Source: Acidimicrobiia bacterium (lineage in GTDB: Bacteria; Actinomycetota; Acidimicrobiia; Spongiisociales; SHLN01). From it: DNA of 7,786 nucleotides. Within the stretch, counting starts at the first letter, position 1. Each line of letters begins with the position of its first letter. The stretch spans positions 1 through 7,786 of the forward strand of contig SHLN01000126.1 in assembly GCA_004283105.1 (NCBI GenBank). Direction: 5' to 3'. Positions 1-5,290 of the stretch are shown here, in pieces. Both the position numbers and the translations under genes were made by a program. The notes beneath the pieces were generated by a model. It saw only the letters and a program-made list of their open reading frames with translations, was not told the DNA's origin and ran no database searches.

Positions 1-17
1 GGCGGGGCCTCTCTGTC

Positions 18-29
18 TAGTGTGGTGTC
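18..29 (+). promoter_or_regulatory. -10 promoter box for a leaderless transcript of the first ATPase gene
   Basis: The hexamer TAGTGT at 18-23 matches the actinobacterial TANNNT -10 consensus. Exactly 6 bases separate it from the ATG at 30, so transcription would start at or next to the A of the start codon. No Shine-Dalgarno sequence lies in the 29 available bases. The same box-to-ATG spacing recurs before the second ATPase gene at 5291. The -35 region falls outside the window. Confidence 0.55.
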
Positions 30-1562
30 ATGACCGGAGCCCCTGTGGACGGCACGCTGGCAGTCGAGCTGCGAAATGTCGACAAAGCGTTCTACGGCGT
101 CAAGGCCAACGAGGACGTTGACTTCCAGCTTCGTCGCGGCGAGGTCCACGCTCTTCTGGGCGAGAATGGTGCCGGCAAGTCCACGCTCTGCTCGATCCTG
201 GCGGGGCTCTATCGCGCCGATGCCGGCGAGATGGAAGTAGAGGGCGTGCCCACCACGTTCAAATCTCCGAAGGATGCGCTTGCGGCCGGCATCGGCATGG
301 TCTACCAGCACTTCCGGCTCGTCCCGAACCTGACCGTCGCCGAGAATCTGGCCCTCGGTCACCCCAAGCTCGGACTGCGCGTCGACCAGAAGCAACTTCA
401 TGCTGAAGCCGTCGAGTTGGGGGAGAGCTACGGCCTGCCGGTGGACCCGGCCGCCCGTGTCTGGCAGCTTTCGGTCGGGGAGCAGCAGCGGGTTGAGATC
501 CTCAAGCTGCTGTACCGCGAGGTCAAGGTGTTGATTCTCGATGAGCCCACCGCCGTGCTCACTCCCCAGGAGGGCCAGCAGCTCTTCAAGACGATGCGAC
601 AAATGGCCGGCGAGGGTCGGTCGGTCATCTTCGTCTCACACAAGCTGCATGAGGTCAAGCAGGTTTCGGACCGCGTAACCGTGCTGCGGGGCGGCAAGAC
701 CGTCGGCGGCGTTGATACTGCCGATGCCGAACCACGCGACCTGGCCCGGATGATGGTGGGCCGAGACCTCGAGCTCCCGACTCGCGAGCAACAGGAGTCA
801 CTTGGAGAGGTCGTTCTCACGGTCAACAATCTCAACGTCCAGAGCGACCGCGGCCTGGACGCCGTGAACGGGGCCAGCTTTGAGATTCGCGCCGGTGAGG
901 TTGTGGGCATTGCCGGCGTATCAGGAAATGGCCAGCGTGAGCTGGCCTACGGACTGGTCGGGCTCCGCACGCCGACCTCCGGTCAGGTGATTCTGGACGG
1001 CGAGGATGTGACCTCCGCCGATGTGCTAACGCACGTCAAGAAGGGGTTTGCGTACGTGCCGCAGAGCCGGCTCGGAATGGGCCTGGCCCCCGGCTTGACC
1101 ACGGAGGACAATCTTGCCTTGAAGGCGTTCCGGGACCCGCCCTACTCGCGGGGACGGCGCCTGGTGGCGTCGGCGTTCAAGGATCGTGGCTCGGATCTCA
1201 TCGACCGGTACGACATCCGTGGCGTACAGCCCGGACTGCCCATCCGGCTGCTGTCTGGAGGCAACCTCCAGAAGGCCCTCATTGCTCGCGAGGTCGAGCT
1301 CGTTCCCAAGGTCCTCATCGCCCGCTCGCCGACCCGGGGCCTCGATGTCGGCGCCACCGAAGCGGTTCGCAATCTGGTGCTGGCCGAGCGAGCCCGCGGT
1401 ACCGGAGTGCTCCTGATTTCCGAAGACCTCGACGAGCTGCTGGCACTCTCCGATCGGCTGCTCGTGCTCTACGAGGGCGAAATCGTTGGCCGGATGGCGG
1501 CCGAGGAGGCCACTGCCGAACGGCTCGGTTTGTTGATGGCGGGACAGAAGGAGACGGCATGA
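30..1562 (+). CDS. BMP-family (nucleoside-type) ABC transporter, double-domain ATP-binding protein (cassette A)
   Basis: This 510-residue protein is a fused pair of ATP-binding domains that would power import through the two permeases encoded directly downstream, acting on the cytoplasmic face of the membrane. In the first domain I see Walker A GENGAGKST (44-52), an LSVGEQQR signature (147-154), Walker B LILDEP (168-173) and the switch histidine H204. The second domain has a lysine-free Walker A, GVSGNGQRE (296-304), a good LSGGN signature (408-412), and a Walker B in which the Asp-Glu pair is replaced (LIARSPTRGLDVG, 429-441), with no switch histidine (SEDLDE). This asymmetry and the length match NupO/YufO-type ATPases of the BMP class rather than single-domain ATPases. 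RbsA-type sugar ATPases are the nearest alternative, but the neighbouring BMP lipoprotein favours nucleosides. The start is set by the -10 box 6 bases upstream. The stop codon overlaps the next start in ATGA. Confidence 0.93.
   Translation: MTGAPVDGTLAVELRNVDKAFYGVKANEDVDFQLRRGEVHALLGENGAGKSTLCSILAGLYRADAGEMEVEGVPTTFKSPKDALAAGIGMVYQHFRLVPNLTVAENLALGHPKLGLRVDQKQLHAEAVELGESYGLPVDPAARVWQLSVGEQQRVEILKLLYREVKVLILDEPTAVLTPQEGQQLFKTMRQMAGEGRSVIFVSHKLHEVKQVSDRVTVLRGGKTVGGVDTADAEPRDLARMMVGRDLELPTREQQESLGEVVLTVNNLNVQSDRGLDAVNGASFEIRAGEVVGIAGVSGNGQRELAYGLVGLRTPTSGQVILDGEDVTSADVLTHVKKGFAYVPQSRLGMGLAPGLTTEDNLALKAFRDPPYSRGRRLVASAFKDRGSDLIDRYDIRGVQPGLPIRLLSGGNLQKALIAREVELVPKVLIARSPTRGLDVGATEAVRNLVLAERARGTGVLLISEDLDELLALSDRLLVLYEGEIVGRMAAEEATAERLGLLMAGQKETA
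1548..1553 (+). promoter_or_regulatory. Ribosome binding site of the first permease gene
   Basis: AAGGAG lies inside the end of the ATPase coding sequence, 5 bases before the ATG at 1559. It supports this start and translational coupling through the ATGA overlap. Confidence 0.75.
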
Positions 1563-2671
1563 CCACTCGCCGCTTCATTGTTGAGCCCCGCGGTCTGGCG
1601 TCGGTTCGGCTTTCGCTGCTCATCCCGCTGATTTCGGTATTGGCGGCGCTCATCGTCGGCGGGCTGTTCCTGGCTCTCACCGGGGAAAACCCATTCTCGG
1701 TCTACCAGCACATGGTCGACGCGGCCTTCGGTAGTTCACGCGGCGTGAGCGAAACTCTCATCTCTGCTACGCCGCTCATCCTCACCGGCTTGGCGGCTGC
1801 CGTGGCGTTCAAGATGCTCGTGTGGAACATCGGTGCAGAAGGGCAATTCCTCCTTGGAGCCATCTTCTCGTCCGGTATCGCCATCGCCATGGGCGACGGC
1901 GCTCCGGCCGCCCTCGTGATCCCGGTGGTCATCGTGGCCGGCGGTATCGGAGGCGCCCTGTGGGCGGGTATCGCCGCCATCCCGCGGGTCTACCTGGGCG
2001 TGAACGAGATCATCACCACGCTCATGCTCAACTTCATCGCCCTCAATCTCATGAACTACCTCATCTTCGGGAGCAGCAGCCCGTGGCGGGATCCCGAGGT
2101 CAGCACATTCCCGACCGGGCGGCCGATACCGGATAGCGGCCGCTTCCCCGAGTTCTTCAACCGTCTCGATCTCAGCTTCATCATTGCCGTGGCGTTGGCC
2201 CTGCTCGCCTGGTACCTCGTCGGCAAGACCCGGTGGGGATTCGAGGTGCGGGTTGTTGGGGACTCGGCCGACACCGCCCGCTATGCCGGCATCTCGGTAC
2301 CGAAGAAGATCCTCGGCGTGTTCTTGCTGTCCGGAGCCTTTGCCGGGCTGGCCGGGGGGCTCTACGTGGCGGGTCCGGTGGGCGCCCTCGACCCGAGGTC
2401 CCTGGATCTCGGCCTCGGCTTCACCGGCATTATCGTGGCCGCCCTGGCCCGCCTCAACCCGGTAGCCGTCATTCCTGTGGCCATCTTGATGGGAGCGCTC
2501 AACAACGCCGGGCCTTCGCTCCAGTCGATCGGCGTCCCCCCGGAGATCGTCCTCATGTTGCAGGGCGCAATTCTCATCTTCGCCGTGGGTGGTGAGTTCT
2601 TCATTGCCAACCGGATCAGGCCACGCGAGAAGGTTCTCGAAGAGTTGTCCGAGGAGGTGGAAGCCGCATGA
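1559..2671 (+). CDS. BMP-type ABC transporter permease (NupP/YufP-like, cassette A)
   Basis: This is a 370-residue integral membrane protein that should form half of the substrate channel. About nine to ten hydrophobic segments can be seen, roughly at 18-40, 70-86, 93-110, 117-142, 150-170, 205-221, 250-272, 284-297, 300-315 and 329-345. Family-type motifs are NIGAEGQFLLGA (90-101), GVNEIITTLMLN (147-158) and a cytoplasmic loop VGDSADTARYAGI (233-245) that probably touches the ATPase. These fit the BPD_transp_2 (LivH/RbsC-like) fold and the longer of the two permease types in BMP systems. The C-terminal tail is charged and acidic (353-370). A loop at about 171-204 is probably extracytoplasmic. 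The start overlaps the upstream stop by 4 bases and has a good ribosome binding site. The stop again overlaps the next start in ATGA. Family assignment is secure; nucleoside specificity is inferred from context. Confidence 0.92.
   Translation: MTTRRFIVEPRGLASVRLSLLIPLISVLAALIVGGLFLALTGENPFSVYQHMVDAAFGSSRGVSETLISATPLILTGLAAAVAFKMLVWNIGAEGQFLLGAIFSSGIAIAMGDGAPAALVIPVVIVAGGIGGALWAGIAAIPRVYLGVNEIITTLMLNFIALNLMNYLIFGSSSPWRDPEVSTFPTGRPIPDSGRFPEFFNRLDLSFIIAVALALLAWYLVGKTRWGFEVRVVGDSADTARYAGISVPKKILGVFLLSGAFAGLAGGLYVAGPVGALDPRSLDLGLGFTGIIVAALARLNPVAVIPVAILMGALNNAGPSLQSIGVPPEIVLMLQGAILIFAVGGEFFIANRIRPREKVLEELSEEVEAA
2651..2660 (+). promoter_or_regulatory. Strong ribosome binding site of the second permease gene
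   Basis: GAGGAGGTGG contains a near-full match to the anti-Shine-Dalgarno sequence and ends 7 bases before the ATG at 2668. It lies within the acidic C-terminal codons of the upstream permease and confirms the start. Confidence 0.8.
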
Positions 2672-3621
2672 ACGACTCCCAACTCATTCTGACTATGTTC
2701 GCCGCCATCGGGCTGGGGACACCGCTCATCTTCGCCACCGTTGGCGAGATCATCACCGAGCGGGCGGGCATCCTCAACCTGGGCGTGCAGGGCATGATGC
2801 TGGTCGGTGCCGTCAGCGGCTTCTGGGCAACCTTCGAGACCGGCAGTCTCACGCTTGGTGTCGTCGTCGCCATGATTGCCGGTGCCGTCTTCTCGCTCAT
2901 CCATGCGTTTGCTTCGATCACGCTGCGGGTGAGCCAAATCGTCTCGGGCCTCGCCTTGACGATCTTTGGCACCGGCCTCGCCAGCTTCCTCGGCAAAGCC
3001 GGGTCAGATCCGCTCGTCGGTGAGCCGTCCCGGGAGACCTTCGAGCCCCTCATCACCGGCGGCATCGCCGACTGGCCGGTAGTCGGCCCGCTCCTCTTCG
3101 GCCACGATCTGATGGTTTATGTGGCCCTGGTGGTCGCCGGTGCCGCCAGTTACTACTTGTTCCGCACCCGGATGGGTCTGTCGCTGCGGGCGGTCGGCGA
3201 GGAACCGGCCAGTGCTGAGTCGGCCGGCGTCAACGTGGCCTGGGTCCGGTATGCCCATGTCATGGTGGGTGGCGCCCTGGCCGGGCTGGGAGGGGCCTAC
3301 TACTCGCTGGCGCTATCCCCGACCTGGCAGGACAACCCGATCGGGGAGGCAGGCTGGATCGCCATCGCGCTCGTGATCCTGGCCAGCTGGCGCCCGTGGC
3401 GGGCCATCTTCGCCGCCTATCTTTTCGGAGCAGCCGTCCGCATCCAGTTCACGCTGCAAACGCTTGGCTCACCCTGGAGCGACGTGCCATCCAGCCTTCT
3501 CGCCATGCTTCCGTTCATCCTGGCCATCGTCGCCATGCTGGCGCTCACGAGCGGCAAACGTGCCAGATTGTTGGGAGCTCCCGCCGCCCTCGGCGTCCCC
3601 TACTTCCGAGAAGAGCGCTAA
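2668..3621 (+). CDS. BMP-type ABC transporter permease (NupQ/YufQ-like, cassette A)
   Basis: This 317-residue membrane protein is the second, shorter channel subunit and should pair with the permease encoded just upstream. The family-type N-terminal stretch GEIITERAGILNLGVQGMML (26-45) is present. So is a cytoplasmic coupling-type loop VGEEPASAESAGV (176-188), followed by a Gly/Ala-rich helix GGALAGLGGAYYS (201-213). Hydrophobic segments lie roughly at 6-25, 38-56, 62-84, 90-108, 147-165, 195-216, 229-240, 246-262 and 276-294. The length is normal for this subunit type. The protein ends with a basic and polar tail (296-317) in the cytoplasm. The gene is the last of the ATPase-permease-permease operon: the TAA at 3619-3621 is followed immediately by tandem repeats and hairpins rather than by another overlapping gene. 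Substrate specificity cannot be read from the sequence. Confidence 0.92.
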   Translation: MNDSQLILTMFAAIGLGTPLIFATVGEIITERAGILNLGVQGMMLVGAVSGFWATFETGSLTLGVVVAMIAGAVFSLIHAFASITLRVSQIVSGLALTIFGTGLASFLGKAGSDPLVGEPSRETFEPLITGGIADWPVVGPLLFGHDLMVYVALVVAGAASYYLFRTRMGLSLRAVGEEPASAESAGVNVAWVRYAHVMVGGALAGLGGAYYSLALSPTWQDNPIGEAGWIAIALVILASWRPWRAIFAAYLFGAAVRIQFTLQTLGSPWSDVPSSLLAMLPFILAIVAMLALTSGKRARLLGAPAALGVPYFREER

Positions 3622-3649
3622 ACCGGTCACCGGTCACCGGTCCCCGGTC
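3622..3649 (+). repeat. Heptanucleotide tandem repeat (ACCGGTC)x3 plus one variant unit
   Basis: Units lie at 3622-3628, 3629-3635 and 3636-3642, all exactly ACCGGTC, then CCCGGTC at 3643-3649. The array begins at the first base after the stop codon of the second permease gene. Each unit contains the palindrome ACCGGT, so separate copies can also pair with each other (for example 3622-3627 with 3636-3641). Confidence 0.9.
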
Positions 3650-3655
3650 GGACAG

Positions 3656-3683
3656 TCCCTCGTCCCTCGTCCCTCGCCCGTCG
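3656..3683 (+). repeat. Heptanucleotide tandem repeat (TCCCTCG)x3 plus a degenerate unit
   Basis: Exact units lie at 3656-3662, 3663-3669 and 3670-3676. CCCGTCG at 3677-3683 keeps the period with two mismatches. The unit sequence differs from that of the preceding array, but the period is again 7. Confidence 0.88.
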
Positions 3684-3700
3684 TCAGAGCCGGTGCCCCC

Positions 3701-3714
3701 GCTGATTGCTGATT
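3701..3714 (+). repeat. Heptanucleotide direct duplication (GCTGATT)x2
   Basis: Two exact copies lie at 3701-3707 and 3708-3714, followed by GC. Alone this would be unremarkable. It is listed because it is the third period-7 repeat within 93 bases. Confidence 0.7.
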
Positions 3715-3725
3715 GCAGGCTGCCT

Positions 3726-3746
3726 CCGCAACCCGGAGGGTTGCGG
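3726..3746 (+). terminator. Perfect 9-bp hairpin, possible terminator of cassette A
   Basis: Arms CCGCAACCC (3726-3734) and GGGTTGCGG (3738-3746) are exactly complementary around a 3-base loop, GGA. There is no T-tract, as is common for suggested terminators in high-GC actinobacteria. The position, after the last gene of cassette A and before the lipoprotein promoter, fits a terminator. A dispersed repetitive hairpin element is an alternative. Confidence 0.5.
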
Positions 3747-3749
3747 CAA

Positions 3750-3768
3750 GCAACGCCGCAGGCGTTGC
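3750..3768 (+). terminator. Second perfect hairpin (8 bp) immediately downstream
   Basis: Arms GCAACGCC (3750-3757) and GGCGTTGC (3761-3768) pair exactly around the loop GCA, only three bases after the previous hairpin. It again lacks a T-tract. Bases 3742-3747 (TGCGGC) from the first hairpin can instead pair with 3755-3760 (GCCGCA) from the second, so the two stems compete with a third fold. Confidence 0.45.
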
Positions 3769-3776
3769 CGTTGACT

Positions 3777-3794
3777 GTTGACGTCGACATCAAC
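3777..3794 (+). promoter_or_regulatory. 18-base near-perfect palindrome, candidate operator
   Basis: The sequence GTTGACGTCGACATCAAC equals its own reverse complement except for one symmetric pair of positions (3782/3789), so 16 of 18 bases match. It ends 31 bases before the TAGAGT -10 box of the lipoprotein gene, just upstream of where a -35 element would lie. That placement suits a dimeric regulator. No regulator gene is in the window, and the regulator family cannot be told. Confidence 0.5.
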
Positions 3795-3825
3795 GTTATT
3801 GGGATATCGGCCCGTCTCTCTGGCG

Positions 3826-3831
3826 TAGAGT
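3826..3831 (+). promoter_or_regulatory. -10 promoter box of the substrate-binding lipoprotein gene
   Basis: TAGAGT fits TANNNT, like the boxes at 18 and 5279, and like them it follows a CTCT-containing stretch. It predicts a transcript start near 3838-3839 and a leader of about 27 bases carrying a ribosome binding site. No convincing -35 hexamer is seen at 16-19 bases upstream. Confidence 0.5.
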
Positions 3832-3848
3832 CATTCCCATGGTTACCT

Positions 3849-3857
3849 GAGGAGGAG
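3849..3857 (+). promoter_or_regulatory. Strong ribosome binding site of the lipoprotein gene
   Basis: GAGGAGGAG ends 8 bases before the ATG at 3866. It contrasts with both ATPase genes, which have none, and suggests high-level translation, as expected for a binding protein needed in excess over its transporter. Confidence 0.8.
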
Positions 3858-3865
3858 CCCAGACC

Positions 3866-5191
3866 ATGTTCTCAAAACGAGCAATTCAACTGCTGGCCGT
3901 GTTGCTGGCGTTTGCCCTGGTCGCCGCCGCATGCGGAGACGACTCGGATTCGGACGCAACGACGGCAACGACGGCCGGGACGACGACGACGGCCGATGCC
4001 GGCGACGGCGGAGATGGCGGAGACGACACCACGACGACGACGGCCGCTCCGGAACCGGTCGATTTCACACTGGGAATGATCCTGGTCGGCCCGAAGAACG
4101 ACAATGGCTACAGCCAGGCTCACTTCGAGGGCGCCGAGTATGTCATCGAGAAGCTCGGTCTGACCGACGACAATCTGCTCCTGTTCGAGTTCGCCAATAC
4201 CACCGACACGCCCGGATTGTCACTGCCGGGTGTTGCCCGCGACATGGTTGATCTTGGGGCAGACCTGATTGTGTTCAACTCCGACGACATGAAGACCGGT
4301 GCCTTCGAAGCGGCCGAAGAACTCCCGGACGTGCCGATGATCTGGGTATCGGGCGACAGTGCCTGGGCCGATGGGAAGGACTATCGGCCCGACCTCGCCA
4401 ACCTGAGCAACGTCTGGGCCCAAATGACCTACGGCAAGATGATTGCCGGTTGTGCAGCTGCGTTGACGACCCAGACCGGTGATCTCGCATACCTGGGCCC
4501 ACTGACGAACGACGAGACCCGTCGACTCGTGAATGCGGCCTACGTGGGCGCCCAGTACTGCTGGGAGAACTACCGGGGAGAGAGCCCGGCCGACCTCAGC
4601 TTCACGGTCACATACATTGGATTCTGGTTTGAGATTCCGGGCCTGACGCTGGATCCTGTCCTGGTCGTCAATGACTTCATCGACGATGGTGCCGACGTCA
4701 CCCTGTCCGGGATCGACGCCAATGTCGCCCTGCGGCGCACCGGCCAACGTGCCGACGCCGGCGAGTCATTGTGGGCCGTCCCATACGACTTCATCGGAGC
4801 ATGCGATGAGGCACCGGATGTTTGCCTCGGTGTTCCCTACTTCAATTGGGGACCGGCCTATCTGGAGGCCGCTCAGGCGGTTCTCGACGGTAGTTTCACC
4901 GCCGAGTGGCATTGGTACGAGCCCGATTGGGCAAACATCAATGACCTCGATTCAAGTGTCATTGGCTTCTACCAGGGCGACGGATTGTCTGCCGACAACG
5001 CCGCGTCACTCGACACGTTCATCGATGGTCTGGCCGATGGGTCAATTGAGCTGTTCAAGGGACCACTCAACTGGCAGGACGGAACCGCCTGGCTGGCAGA
5101 CGGTGAGACGGCCACCGACTTCCAGGTGTGGTACTCCGAGCAATGTCTCGAGGGAATCGTCGGGGCCTGTTCGATCAACGTGTTCGGCTAG
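3866..5191 (+). CDS. BMP-family substrate-binding lipoprotein (PnrA/Med-like) of an ABC uptake system
   Basis: This 441-residue extracytoplasmic receptor should bind the transported solute, most likely a nucleoside. Residues 1-22 form a lipoprotein signal peptide (basic SKR, then a hydrophobic run), with the lipobox-like VAAAC placing the lipidated cysteine at C23. The -3 position is Ala, a slightly unusual choice. Residues 24-66 are a low-complexity Asp/Thr/Gly linker ending TTTTTAAPEP. The BMP domain starts at about 67 with FTLGMILVGPKNDNGYSQAHFEG. Later family-like stretches are DLIVFNSDD (about 132-140) and VPYDFIGACDEAPDVCLGVPYFNWGPAYLEA (about 304-334). Six cysteines besides C23 (C196, C232, C313, C320, C427, C435) are unusual for an exported binding protein and could form disulfides. 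The protein is longer than typical PnrA-like proteins because of the linker and extra C-terminal sequence. The gene has its own promoter and a terminator, so it can be expressed separately from both flanking cassettes. Confidence 0.92.
   Translation: MFSKRAIQLLAVLLAFALVAAACGDDSDSDATTATTAGTTTTADAGDGGDGGDDTTTTTAAPEPVDFTLGMILVGPKNDNGYSQAHFEGAEYVIEKLGLTDDNLLLFEFANTTDTPGLSLPGVARDMVDLGADLIVFNSDDMKTGAFEAAEELPDVPMIWVSGDSAWADGKDYRPDLANLSNVWAQMTYGKMIAGCAAALTTQTGDLAYLGPLTNDETRRLVNAAYVGAQYCWENYRGESPADLSFTVTYIGFWFEIPGLTLDPVLVVNDFIDDGADVTLSGIDANVALRRTGQRADAGESLWAVPYDFIGACDEAPDVCLGVPYFNWGPAYLEAAQAVLDGSFTAEWHWYEPDWANINDLDSSVIGFYQGDGLSADNAASLDTFIDGLADGSIELFKGPLNWQDGTAWLADGETATDFQVWYSEQCLEGIVGACSINVFG
3956..4042 (+). 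repeat. Low-complexity coding repeat (ACG/GAC/GGC triplets) encoding the lipoprotein linker
   Basis: Codons 31-59 are almost entirely Thr ACG/ACC, Asp GAC/GAT, Gly and Ala, giving ATTATT, GTTTT, DGGDGGDD and TTTTT runs. The period is 3, so length changes keep the frame. It probably encodes a flexible tether between the lipid anchor and the binding domain. The triplet runs keep other frames open, which creates spurious reading frames on both strands. Confidence 0.8.
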
Positions 5192-5211
5192 GACCACCAA
5201 TTCGGACCAAC

Positions 5212-5241
5212 GAGAGGGGAGGGCCGATGCCCTCCCCTCTC
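5212..5241 (+). terminator. Perfect 13-bp hairpin terminator after the lipoprotein gene
   Basis: Arms GAGAGGGGAGGGC (5212-5224) and GCCCTCCCCTCTC (5229-5241) are fully complementary around a CGAT tetraloop. It starts 20 bases after the lipoprotein stop codon. There is no T-run (ACCATTCCTG follows), so it would be a tract-less terminator, or an mRNA 3'-end stabiliser. It separates the lipoprotein transcript from cassette B. Confidence 0.8.
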
Positions 5242-5278
5242 ACCATTCCTGAACATCCCATCGAAGACCCGAACTCTC

Positions 5279-5290
5279 TAGCCTCGTGAC
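5279..5290 (+). promoter_or_regulatory. -10 promoter box for a leaderless transcript of the second ATPase gene
   Basis: TAGCCT at 5279-5284 matches TANNNT and lies exactly 6 bases before the ATG at 5291, the same spacing as at 18-23. No Shine-Dalgarno sequence precedes the ATG. A clear -35 hexamer is not visible. Confidence 0.6.

Noticed and set aside
2362..2937. Minus-strand open frame of 191 codons across the permease junction
   Set aside because: It is antisense to two overlapping permease genes with clear family motifs. It has no recognisable domain, and the opposite strand is kept open by GC-rich codon bias.
30..3621. Sugar (ribose-type, RbsABC) transporter
   Set aside because: The ATPase and permease folds are related, but two non-identical permease genes and a BMP-family rather than periplasmic-sugar-binding lipoprotein fit the nucleoside-type class better.
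3622..3768. Possible CRISPR array or attachment site
   Set aside because: The repeats are 7-base units without spacers and no cas, integrase or transposase gene is present. There are no flanking target duplications around any gene block.
3771..3807. TTGACT or TTGACG (3771, 3778) as -35 boxes with a -10 near 3795-3807
   Set aside because: The hexamers are good -35 matches, but GTTATT and GGATAT at about 18-base spacing are poor -10 boxes for this DNA. The TTGAC sequences are better explained by the near-palindrome and heptad duplication, and TAGAGT at 3826 matches the other two boxes.
3831..3865. Purine or other riboswitch in the lipoprotein leader
   Set aside because: The predicted leader is only about 27 bases, too short for a known riboswitch aptamer, and no aptamer-like pairing is visible.
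3396..4079. Long + strand open frame (227 codons) spanning the end of the second permease, the intergenic region and the start of the lipoprotein gene
   Set aside because: It is out of frame with two well-supported genes, runs through tandem repeats and hairpins, and its translation is Arg/Pro-rich low-complexity sequence, as expected from shadow frames in GC-rich DNA.
4220..4747. Minus-strand open frame of 175 codons inside the lipoprotein gene
   Set aside because: It lies wholly antisense to the BMP domain, shows no family resemblance and has no supporting promoter or ribosome binding site.
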